A DNA stretch of 7,346 bases from JAJISK01 sp046759865. Its GTDB lineage: Archaea; Thermoplasmatota; Thermoplasmata; RBG-16-68-12; JAJISG01. The position numbers were made by a program, and so were the translations under genes. Below the pieces are notes generated by a model that was not told the DNA's origin, made no database searches, and saw nothing but the letters and a program-made list of their open reading frames with translations. This document shows positions 1 to 5,723 of this stretch, piece by piece; position 1 is the stretch's first letter; every line of letters starts with the position of its first letter. The DNA lies in NCBI GenBank assembly GCA_046759865.1, contig JBHIDB010000059.1, positions 1 through 7,346 on the forward strand, written 5' to 3'.

Positions 1-229
1 CGCGCCGGATCTCGACCAGTTGATCGTAGGTGATGGGATCTTCGAGGATCTCAGCCCCCCACTCCGCCTCGTCTCGCAAATCGAACCAACCCACATCCAG
101 GATCGTCCACTGCTCGGGCGGCATTTCAGGCTCGATGCCGGGCGCGGCCTCACCACTCACCGGCGTGCATAGATAGGTCCTGCTTTCCTCGTATGGCCCC
201 TTATCGGAGGAATGCGGCCCGCGGCTCAT
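1..229 (-). CDS. Nudix hydrolase-like C-terminal fragment, partial at left edge
   Basis: Seen: the minus strand is open from position 334 down to the left edge. An ATG lies at 229-227 and a GTG at 160-158. The translation contains SRTYLCTPVSGE, then ILDVGWFDLRDEAEWG, then EDPITYDQLVEIRR at the edge. Family knowledge: a hydrophobic strand ending in GGE-like residues, then a WFDLR segment, then DPITY..L..IRR, is how many Nudix hydrolases look after the catalytic Nudix box, close to the C-terminus. Odd: the box (GX5EX7REUXEEXGU) should precede this part, but upstream of the ATG the frame runs only antisense to the OsmC gene and contains no such motif. The piece is therefore probably a truncated gene, a remnant, or one side of a rearrangement or assembly join. 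No Shine-Dalgarno precedes either start. The stop codon lies outside the window. The Nudix assignment rests on pattern memory and is moderate. Confidence 0.55.
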   Translation of the reverse strand, partial: MSRGPHSSDKGPYEESRTYLCTPVSGEAAPGIEPEMPPEQWTILDVGWFDLRDEAEWGAEILEDPITYDQLVEIRR

Positions 230-239
230 CAGCAGCCGC

Positions 240-728
240 ATGGAAGCCTTCGTCAAGGAGCTGAAAGCCAACCCCGAGGCAGGGAGGAAGCACAAGGTGG
301 TGGAGGGGGAGTGGTCCTTCAACGAGAGGACACCTCAGTTCGGGGCCATCCTGGCCCATCCGGAGGGGGAGACCGCGGTCGTCGCCGAGCTACCGTCCTT
401 CGCCGGCGGGTGGGGCACAAGCCCCGACCCCATTCAGTACTGCCTCTACGGCCTAGCGGCTTGCTTCGCAGTGACCCTCGCCACCACGGCTGCCTCGGAG
501 GGCGTTATCCTCGCGAGACTGCGGGTCACGGCGGAGAACTGGATGAATCTGGAGAAGCAGATGGGGGTGTCCCAGAAGGACATCATTGAGCGAGTGCGTT
601 TCACGGTGGAGGCCGAGGGGGACGTGTCCCAGGAGCAGAAGGAAGAACTTTTGCGCCTCACGGAAGAGCGCTGCCCGGGGACGGAGGTCGTGACCCGCGT
701 TCTCCCCTTCGAGGCGCGACTGGCCTGA
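240..728 (+). CDS. OsmC family protein (thiol-dependent peroxidase type)
   Basis: This encodes a 162-residue protein of the OsmC/Ohr fold, a cytoplasmic family that typically reduces organic or fatty-acid hydroperoxides using two cysteines. Seen: C75 in GLAACFAVTL sits at the start of the long central helix, where the family has its peroxidatic cysteine. C145 in TEERCPG matches the second, resolving cysteine. An extra cysteine, C68, lies one helical turn or two before C75. The segment SFAGGWGTSPDPIQYCLYGL is the usual loop leading into the active-site helix. Length fits a complete protein. Start: ATG 240 is the only usable start after an in-frame stop at 174-176, but no Shine-Dalgarno lies close to it; a GGAGG at 206-210 is 29 bases away. 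The minus-strand Nudix-like ORF begins about 10 bases upstream. merA follows on the same strand after 257 bases. The family call is secure; the substrate is unknown. Confidence 0.9.
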   Translation: MEAFVKELKANPEAGRKHKVVEGEWSFNERTPQFGAILAHPEGETAVVAELPSFAGGWGTSPDPIQYCLYGLAACFAVTLATTAASEGVILARLRVTAENWMNLEKQMGVSQKDIIERVRFTVEAEGDVSQEQKEELLRLTEERCPGTEVVTRVLPFEARLA

Positions 729-985
729 ACAGGACGTGCTGCTCCCGTTCCCCACTACAGGCCGTGAGAGGCGCTAGGAGACAGCAGTAAACCCTCTCAG
801 GGGGTGAAGCGAGGAGGGGCCGTCCTTGTGTTGGCGGTCGCAGGAGATCACTCGGTCGAGGGAAGTCTGCCTTCCTGACAGTGTTCCCCGTCCCAGCATT
901 CCTTCTCAGCAGAAGTGGAGACCGTCGGTCCTCAGGGACTTCACTTTTCCTCACCTTAAGTTTATAGCGATTCGATTGGAGAGTT
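729..985. other. Intergenic region between OsmC gene and merA
   Basis: No convincing gene is visible. Reading frames open here on either strand are antisense to, or out of frame with, the flanking genes. The stretch holds several short inverted repeats: CCCT/AGGG at 792-802, GGAAG/CTTCC at 861-875, CTTCT/AGAAG at 902-915 and GTCC/GGAC at 928-939. The last lies inside a wider AAGTG (913-917)/CACTT (942-946) pair. It ends in the AT-rich merA promoter. None of the repeats is followed by a T run, so a classical terminator for the OsmC gene is not evident. Confidence 0.6.
958..967 (+). promoter_or_regulatory. TATA-like box of merA
   Basis: AAGTTTATAG stands out as AT-rich in GC-rich surroundings. 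Its centre lies about 23-25 bases before the ATG at 986, the usual TATA-to-start distance in archaea. Transcription could therefore begin at or very near ATG 986 (leaderless). A GGGGAGGG motif at 988-995 would instead serve the ATG at 998, if the transcript begins slightly upstream. The box was called by eye. Confidence 0.55.
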
Positions 986-2419
986 ATGGGGAGGGACATG
1001 GCAGGGAAAGGTGAGAACGGGGCGTACGACCTCCTGATCCTGGGAGGCGGATCGGGGGCCTTCTCGGCGGCCATCCGAGCATCCGAGTTGGGCATGACCG
1101 CAGCCATGATCGAGCGCGGCACCATCGGCGGGACGTGCGTGAACGTGGGCTGCGTGCCGAGTAAGCAACTGCTGGTCACCGGGGAGACCTATCGCGATGC
1201 GAAGACGAATCCCTTCCAGGGTCTGCACTGCGAGGGCGAAACTCTGGACTTTCCCAAGGCGATTGAGCAGAAGAGATCGGTGGTTCGGGACCTCCGGAAT
1301 CACAAGTACGAGGATGTGCTCAAGGAGCTGGAAGACGTGGACTACATTCCAGGAAGCGGGACTATCGCCTCCCCCCATGAGGTCAAGGTGAATGGACAGC
1401 TCCTTCGAGGCCATTCTCTCCTTATCGCGACCGGCTCCAGCCCCAGGGTGCCCGCTATCCCGGGCCTGAAAAGGACCGGATATTGGACGAACGTCGAGGG
1501 GCTGGATGCCGAACAGCAGCCCGAGTCCCTTCTAGTCATCGGGGGACGCGCGCAAGGCTTGGAGTTCGCCCAGATGTATACGATGTTGGGCACCGAGGTA
1601 ACTATGCTTCAACGGTCCGACCGAATCATCCCCAAGGAGGAACCGGAGGCCTCGGAGGCCCTCGCGGCGGCCTTGGAGGACGAGGGAGTTCAGATCTTGA
1701 CACGGGCTCAGCCAACCGAGGTTCGGAAGGAGAACGGAGAGAAGGTGGTCGCCGCGAAGGTCGCGGGCACGAGCAAAGAATTCCGCGCCGAGGAGATCAT
1801 CATGGCCACCGGTCGGCGGCCGAACACGGCGGAGTTGGGGTTGGAGAAGATCGGAGTCAGACTCGGGGAACGCGGCGAGATCGTCGTCGATCGGGAGATG
1901 CGGACGAGCGTTCCCCACATCTACGCGGCCGGCGACGTGAGAGGAGGCGAGAACCTGGAGACGACCGCCGCCAAGGAGGGCTTCATTGTGGCCGAGAATG
2001 CCCTCGCCGATGGGCATCTGAAGATGGATCCCCCGGAGAAAGTGCCCCGGGCCATTTTCACGAGCCCCCAGTTCTCGGCTGTGGGGTACACCGAAGAAGA
2101 GTACAGCGCCCTGAAGGGGATGTGTGCCTGTCGGACCTTGCCCTTGGATTTGGTCGCCAAGGCCCAAGTCGTCGGCGACACGCGCGGGATGATCAAGATG
2201 GGCATCGATCCCGAGAGCAAGGTCGTTGTGGGGGTCCAGATCGTGTCAGCCCAGGCGGCCGACCTGATTCATGAGGCGGCATTGGCCGTCAAGCATGGAC
2301 TGACCATAGACGACATCATCGACGTCGTCCACGTGTTTCCCACCCACAGTGAGATGCTGAAACTCGTCGCCGTATCCTTCTATCGGGACGTGTCCAAGCT
2401 GAGCTGTTGTACCCAGTAG
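986..2419 (+). CDS. merA: Mercuric reductase (MerA), without N-terminal HMA domain
   Basis: A cytoplasmic flavoenzyme that reduces Hg(II) to volatile Hg(0) with NAD(P)H. Seen: FAD-binding LILGGGSGAFSAA (residues 18-29); redox pair C51/C56 in GGTCVNVGCVPSK; NAD(P)-binding fold around residues 183-210; second FAD motif HIYAAGDVRG (311-320); C-terminal dimerisation domain; and a terminal KLSCCTQ with adjacent C474-C475. Those paired C-terminal cysteines hand mercury to the active site and separate MerA from other disulfide reductases. The catalytic His of dihydrolipoamide dehydrogenase/glutathione reductase (HPT..E) is replaced by F451 in HVFPTHSE, as expected for MerA. The NAD motif is degenerate (IGGRAQG, R188 at the middle glycine). 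The 477 residues match the catalytic core only; the HMA domain of many bacterial MerA proteins is absent. ATG 986 suits leaderless initiation. ATG 998 has GGAGG three bases upstream and would shorten the protein by four residues. A mer regulator or transporter is not visible. Confidence 0.88.
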   Translation: MGRDMAGKGENGAYDLLILGGGSGAFSAAIRASELGMTAAMIERGTIGGTCVNVGCVPSKQLLVTGETYRDAKTNPFQGLHCEGETLDFPKAIEQKRSVVRDLRNHKYEDVLKELEDVDYIPGSGTIASPHEVKVNGQLLRGHSLLIATGSSPRVPAIPGLKRTGYWTNVEGLDAEQQPESLLVIGGRAQGLEFAQMYTMLGTEVTMLQRSDRIIPKEEPEASEALAAALEDEGVQILTRAQPTEVRKENGEKVVAAKVAGTSKEFRAEEIIMATGRRPNTAELGLEKIGVRLGERGEIVVDREMRTSVPHIYAAGDVRGGENLETTAAKEGFIVAENALADGHLKMDPPEKVPRAIFTSPQFSAVGYTEEEYSALKGMCACRTLPLDLVAKAQVVGDTRGMIKMGIDPESKVVVGVQIVSAQAADLIHEAALAVKHGLTIDDIIDVVHVFPTHSEMLKLVAVSFYRDVSKLSCCTQ

Positions 2420-2456
2420 GGCTTGGTCCGACCTCCTGTGAGACCAAATACAGCCC
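2419..2456 (+). repeat. Stem-loop directly after the merA stop
   Basis: GGGC (2419-2422) plus TTGGTC (2423-2428) can pair with GACCAA (2442-2447) plus GCCC (2453-2456). The loop is 13 bases and the 3' arm carries a five-base bulge, ATACA. It begins at the last base of the merA stop codon. It may protect the 3' end or assist termination, but no T run follows, so its role is inferred from position only. Confidence 0.4.
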
Positions 2457-2563
2457 CGTATCCGGAAAACGCGAAGGGAACATCGTGACATGCTCCGGCT
2501 CCTGGAGAAGGGACGGCAGCGGACGACCAATCAGAGTAGTTTCGATTCGTGCCGAAAGACCGG

Positions 2564-2577
2564 TTTGAGGGCTCAAA
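2564..2577 (+). promoter_or_regulatory. Perfect inverted repeat abutting the thioredoxin-like start
   Basis: TTTGAG-GG-CTCAAA is a perfect 6-base dyad ending one base before the ATG at 2578. It contains GAGGG, the only plausible Shine-Dalgarno for that gene, about 6-7 bases from the start. As DNA it could be an operator half-site pair. As RNA it could fold (five pairs, GGGC loop) and cover the ribosome site. Either role is inference. Confidence 0.45.
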
Positions 2578-2967
2578 ATGGCTGAAGACGGAGTGTTTGA
2601 AGCGTCATCGAAGGCCTGGGATGACGTCATCCTCGGATCGGATGTGCTGGTGGCGGTCGATTTCTGGCATGAGAATTGCTCTTGGTGCACGCGACTGGAA
2701 CCCCTGTACCAACGGGTGGCACGGGAGTATGCGGATAGGATGAAGTTTGCAAAGCTCCATGTCCTCAGGGAGAGCAAGATCGCGAACCGGTACGGCGTTT
2801 TGGGCACGCCCATCATTAAATTCTTCTGCCGGGGGCAGGAGGTCTATGAAATCGTAGGCTATCGGACTCTCGAGGTCTTGAGGCAGGAGCTTGAGAAGGT
2901 GTTGTCCATCTATCAGGAGTGTCTCAATTCCACGACCCCTCTCTCAGGAGACCCGCAATCGCGGTGA
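2578..2967 (+). CDS. Thioredoxin-fold protein with CSWC active site
   Basis: A 129-residue single-domain thioredoxin-like protein with no signal peptide, so probably a cytoplasmic thiol-disulfide exchange protein. Seen: the hydrophobic strand VLVAVDFW (23-30) leads into HENCSWC, with C34 and C37 where thioredoxin has WCGPC. D28 matches the buried acid of thioredoxin (E. coli D26). P78 in GVLGTP is the conserved cis-proline opposite the active site. GYRTLEVLRQELEKVL (94-109) is the last helix. Two more cysteines, C84 and C115, lie outside the motif. The SW dipeptide between the cysteines differs from classic GP and resembles thioredoxins of the CxWC type, so its redox potential and partner cannot be assumed. 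The gene follows merA by 158 bases on the same strand. Its codon use looks somewhat less GC-rich than that of priL. A reductant role for MerA or OsmC is possible but inferred. Confidence 0.87.
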   Translation: MAEDGVFEASSKAWDDVILGSDVLVAVDFWHENCSWCTRLEPLYQRVAREYADRMKFAKLHVLRESKIANRYGVLGTPIIKFFCRGQEVYEIVGYRTLEVLRQELEKVLSIYQECLNSTTPLSGDPQSR

Positions 2968-3084
2968 TCTGCAAATCGCTGAGGAGATAGGGGAGCCGAG
3001 AGGCTGCGGGATACAAACCTTTTCTATGAATCCCGGCAACGGGTCTAGGGGATAGGTGCACACACGACAGACTCCGCGCACACC

Positions 3085-3231
3085 TTACCCTTGAAACATC
3101 CATCGGGTCGACCTACCTTCGGAGAGACGCGCCCCCTCCAACGCACGTTCTGCGAGGGCCCTTGCATGGCCAGCCTGGAACAGATCGAAGCCCCGGAGGC
3201 GGCCTCCGCCTGCCTTACCGTCTGAAGACAT
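3085..3231 (-). CDS. Possible 48-residue small protein (doubtful)
   Basis: An ATG at 3231-3229 opens a frame that ends at a TAA (3087-3085). The product begins MSSDGKAGGGRLRGFDLF and continues with a helix-prone Ala/Arg/Glu-rich stretch (about residues 19-40). It has no proline and no cysteine. The AT-rich sequence TATTCAAAAT, read on this strand at 3252-3243, could act as a TATA box for a near-leaderless transcript. Against it: no Shine-Dalgarno, no recognised family, and a similar frame is open on the plus strand over the same bases. It is listed because it would otherwise be overlooked. Confidence 0.2.
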   Translation of the reverse strand: MSSDGKAGGGRLRGFDLFQAGHARALAERALEGARLSEGRSTRWMFQG

Positions 3232-3254
3232 TCTCGTCAGGGGATTTTGAATAG

Positions 3255-3277
3255 TTTCTAATAATCGCTAGTTATTT
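3255..3277 (+). promoter_or_regulatory. AT-rich promoter region of the surface-protein gene
   Basis: TTTCTAATAATC (from 3255) and TAGTTATTT (3269-3277) are the only AT-rich tracts near the gene. If the first is the TATA box, transcription would start around 3280-3288. That leaves a short leader containing the GGAGG at 3291-3295, nine bases before ATG 3305. Which of the two tracts is used cannot be decided by eye. Confidence 0.4.
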
Positions 3278-3304
3278 CCCTCGGCGCTGGGGAGGAAACG
3301 TGGC

Positions 3305-4477
3305 ATGAAGCAGACGAGATGGGCCTTCTCGATAGTTCTTGCACTGCTCCTTTCCCTCTTGTCCGGCATAGTCGGAGGGATGGTCATCGATGCGGACGCC
3401 GGCCCGAGGGAACAGGTCGGGATTTCCGACCATGGGGGACGCCATTCGATCACCTGGGTTGACATTTCCTCCCCGGCTGATGGCGAACTCCTCAGGACGA
3501 TGGAGGTCATGGTCGTAGGCACGGCCTTCGACGATTTCCATGTGGACTCGGTGATGCTTAGCGCCGACGGGAAGAATTGGGTCCCTGCCACGATTATCCT
3601 CGTTTGGGGTGATTTGCATCGAGGTGGAGCCCCTGAAGATGCGGTGGGGCCGCAAGAGGTGCCCATGAACGGGGTCCACTGGTCCGGGCGCGTGACGCTT
3701 TCCATAGGATTGAACACGATCGTCGCCGTGGCAACGGACCAATCGGGAAGGTCGGCGACCGATAGCGTGTCGGTAACGGTCACCTCGCAGGCGCCGTCGG
3801 CGCCCTCCCAGCTCCTGGCGACGACAGGTGAGGGCCAGGTTCGCCTCACCTGGAGGCTCCCACTAGATCTAGGAGGTTCCCCGATCACGCACTACCGCAT
3901 CTACCGCGGGACGATACCGGGCAGCCTTTCCTTCCTCGCCGAGGTCGGTGACGTTTACGCCTACACGGACCCATCTGTAGCGGAGGGCGTGTCGTACTTC
4001 TACCAGGTGAGTGCGACAAGCGAGGCAGGGGAGGGGGTGCCGTCCAATGAGGTATCGGCTCGGCTGCCTGACATAACAGAGCCAACAATCGCGATAGCGA
4101 TGCCGGACGTGGGGTCAGTTCTCACCTCGGTCTATGTTGAAGTGTCCGGGACGGCTTCAGACAACGTCGACATCGCGAGGGTGGAACTCAGCGTTGACGG
4201 GACGAAGTGGGTGCTGGCCATGGGCACCACCGCTTGGGTGGGCACCCTGACCCTGACCGAAGCCTCTAACGTCATACACGCCAGAGCGACTGATATGGAG
4301 GGCAACACCGCAACGGTGACCACTGCCGTGACCGTTGAGACTCCGCAGCCGGGCTTCCAGGTCTCATCGTCTACCGCCGCGTTTACGGCTCTCGGAATAG
4401 TCGCCGCTATCGGGGCCGTCTCCGTACTGCTCCTCTGGCGGAGGGCAAGAGGAGGTAGCAAGGGGCGACACCCCTGA
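3305..4477 (+). CDS. Membrane-anchored surface protein with Ig-like and fibronectin type III domains
   Basis: A 390-residue protein that is probably exported and held in the cytoplasmic membrane by its C-terminus, with its domains outside. Seen: an N-terminal basic-then-hydrophobic segment (residues 5-27) as signal peptide. Next is an Ig-like beta domain (about 50-160) with VMVVGTAFDDFHVDSVMLSADG and ending NTIVAVATDQSGRSATDSVSVTV. A fibronectin type III domain follows (about 163-254; PSAPSQLLATTGEGQVRLTW, HYRIYRG, YFYQVSATSEAGEG). A second Ig-like domain (about 258-346) is related to the first (VSGTASDNVDIARVELSVDG, IHARATDMEGN). A transmembrane helix (about 358-377) ends in a basic tail WRRARGGSKGR. 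The first Ig-like domain carries an extra loop at about 100-125. Start: ATG 3305 has GGAGG nine bases upstream. No catalytic motif is visible; adhesion or cell-envelope structure is the likely role. The ligand is unknown. Confidence 0.82.
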   Translation: MKQTRWAFSIVLALLLSLLSGIVGGMVIDADAGPREQVGISDHGGRHSITWVDISSPADGELLRTMEVMVVGTAFDDFHVDSVMLSADGKNWVPATIILVWGDLHRGGAPEDAVGPQEVPMNGVHWSGRVTLSIGLNTIVAVATDQSGRSATDSVSVTVTSQAPSAPSQLLATTGEGQVRLTWRLPLDLGGSPITHYRIYRGTIPGSLSFLAEVGDVYAYTDPSVAEGVSYFYQVSATSEAGEGVPSNEVSARLPDITEPTIAIAMPDVGSVLTSVYVEVSGTASDNVDIARVELSVDGTKWVLAMGTTAWVGTLTLTEASNVIHARATDMEGNTATVTTAVTVETPQPGFQVSSSTAAFTALGIVAAIGAVSVLLLWRRARGGSKGRHP

Positions 4478-4492
4478 GGCTGCTTGCTCATG

Positions 4493-4518
4493 GGGTGCTG
4501 TCGCCGACAGTTTCACCC
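4493..4518 (+). terminator. Hairpin between surface-protein gene and priL
   Basis: GGGTG-CTGTC (4493-4502) pairs with GACAG (4506-4510) and CACCC (4514-4518). The loop is GCC and the 3' arm has a three-base TTT bulge. The inner part, CTGTCG-C-CGACAG, is a perfect dyad. It lies 15 bases after the surface-protein stop and just before the priL TATA box, so it could end the first transcript or bind a regulator of priL. No long T run follows, hence the modest confidence. Confidence 0.4.
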
Positions 4519-4532
4519 ACCCTGACTCCGCC

Positions 4533-4540
4533 TTTATATT
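4533..4540 (+). promoter_or_regulatory. TATA box of priL
   Basis: TTTATATT is a close match to the archaeal TATA consensus and stands alone in GC-rich DNA. Transcription is expected near 4560, giving a leader of about 25 bases to the TTG at 4586. This supports that start over the ATG at 4676. Confidence 0.65.
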
Positions 4541-4585
4541 CCCGTTAGTGCTCTCGGGCGAGGGACACCTACGGGCAAGACATCT

Positions 4586-5707
4586 TTGTCCCGCACACCT
4601 CCTGCCGCGGGGAGAGCGGGAGCCACGCTCGTTGCCCCGCGTCCCGAGGGTCCTGACGGGATCAAGCTCCTTGCCATGTACCCGTTCCTCCCGGAGGCGT
4701 CCCGATACATCCGAGAGCACGGTTTGCCGCTGGAGGAGGTCCTTGATCATCGCGCCTTTCAGGGCGCTCGGAGGCTCGCCCGAGAGCGCGTCCGCACCTC
4801 CCTAGAGACGGGCGACTTGCCGAATCCGCCTCTCTCCCGCTCTGCGGAGCGCCTGGCGGCCCTCTACGCGTTTCCCTTGGCTCGCATTCTCGTCTCCTGC
4901 GTCGGCGACGGCTTTCTCGTGCGCCGGTACGCCCTTGCCGAGGCCGACCTAGCCCGCCGACGGTTGTCCCGGGAAGACGACGACTTCCTCCTCGCCGTGA
5001 GTCGCGCCCTCGGGCTCGATGTCTTGCATGACGGCGCCTTCCGCCTCCACTTTACGGACTTCCTACGCGCCACGCGGCAGCTTCGGGGCAAGGAGTGGAA
5101 GCTGATCAACCAACCCGTCCAGGAGGGGTTTGTCTTGATGAGTCGAGACCGTTTCCTGCGGGTGGTCGAGGGACACCTCCGCAACCGCTTCGAGGGCGAG
5201 CTCCCGCTGGAGGTCAACCCCACCCTCCTTCGCGCGTTCGAAGAGGAGACCATCGCCCTGCGAACGGCCTTGCGCGAACGGCGTGCGAAGCTCCAAGGTG
5301 GTGACCTGGGGACCATCCGAGTCACCAACTTTCCCCCGTGCATGGAAAAGCTCCTGGCGGCGGTCCTCGCCTCGGAAAACGTGTCTCATCCGGGACGATT
5401 CGCCCTCGTGGCGTTCATGAACAACATCGGCCTCGGTTTCGAGGAGATTTACCAGATCTTTGCTTCAGTCCCCGACTTCCGGGAGAGCGTCACACGGTAC
5501 CAGATCGAGCACATTACGGGGCAGATCTCCGGCACGGTCTACACGGCCCCCGAGTGCAGCACGATGCAGTCCTACGGCATCTGTCCCGGCCCGGATCAGC
5601 TCTGCCTCACGATCACCCATCCGCTCAGCTACTACCGAGTGAAGTCCCGGCACACCCACAGGGCCTCACGTCAACGTCCGGAGGAGGAGACGGGAGGGGG
5701 ATCCTAG
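4586..5707 (+). CDS. priL: DNA primase large subunit PriL
   Basis: The large, non-catalytic subunit of the archaeal primase. It pairs with PriS (not in this window) to make RNA/DNA primers at replication forks, and its C-terminal iron-sulfur domain helps initiation. Seen: an alpha-helical N-terminal part beginning LLAMYPFLPEASRYIREHGL. The C-terminal domain has four cysteines placed as Fe-S ligands: C252 (NFPPCMEKLL), C324 (APECSTMQSYGIC), C333 (same segment) and C340 (DQLC). Characteristic stretches SHPGRFALVAFMNNIG, TRYQIEHITG and HPLSYYRVKSR are present. A short basic, then acidic/glycine tail ends the 373 residues. Start: the frame has TTG 4586 or ATG 4676. The TTG adds a 30-residue Pro/Ala/Gly-rich leader that is probably not part of the fold, but the TATA box fits it; neither start has a strong Shine-Dalgarno. 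It converges with the next gene, with 16 bases between the stops. Confidence 0.93.
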   Translation: MSRTPPAAGRAGATLVAPRPEGPDGIKLLAMYPFLPEASRYIREHGLPLEEVLDHRAFQGARRLARERVRTSLETGDLPNPPLSRSAERLAALYAFPLARILVSCVGDGFLVRRYALAEADLARRRLSREDDDFLLAVSRALGLDVLHDGAFRLHFTDFLRATRQLRGKEWKLINQPVQEGFVLMSRDRFLRVVEGHLRNRFEGELPLEVNPTLLRAFEEETIALRTALRERRAKLQGGDLGTIRVTNFPPCMEKLLAAVLASENVSHPGRFALVAFMNNIGLGFEEIYQIFASVPDFRESVTRYQIEHITGQISGTVYTAPECSTMQSYGICPGPDQLCLTITHPLSYYRVKSRHTHRASRQRPEEETGGGS

Positions 5708-5723
5708 TCGGCCCCGAACCCAC

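Larger units (their letters stand above)
2968..3304. other. Long intergenic stretch with small hairpins and AT-rich promoter zone
   Basis: No gene can be called with confidence. Visible structures: CCCG-GCAA-CGGG at 3032-3043, a short stem with a GNRA-type loop; GGAGGC-G-GCCTCC at 3195-3207, which overlaps the alternative GGCGG/CCGCC stem at 3198-3210; and an AT-rich block at 3244-3277. Short reading frames are open on both strands between about 3050 and 3231, typical of GC-rich noncoding DNA. No tRNA signature was found. Confidence 0.5.

Noticed and set aside
792..802. CCCT-CTC-AGGG as terminator of the OsmC gene
   Set aside because: The stem is four pairs long and no T run follows.
658..1179. 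173-codon minus-strand ORF spanning the OsmC-merA gap
   Set aside because: It is antisense to the conserved ends of two well-supported genes, is rich in Pro/Arg/Ser, and shows no recognisable motif.
1483..2274. 263-codon plus-strand ORF inside merA
   Set aside because: Out-of-frame shadow of merA with an Arg/Gly-dominated composition; the merA frame has all catalytic motifs.
3032..3043. CCCG-GCAA-CGGG hairpin with a GNRA-type loop as part of a structured RNA gene
   Set aside because: Only four base pairs, with no surrounding helices matching RNase P RNA, SRP RNA or other known RNAs; left as a note in the intergenic entry.
3091..3225. 44-codon plus-strand ORF with a TTG start before the surface-protein gene
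   Set aside because: No ribosome site, no family, and the opposite strand is also open here, which is common in GC-rich noncoding DNA.
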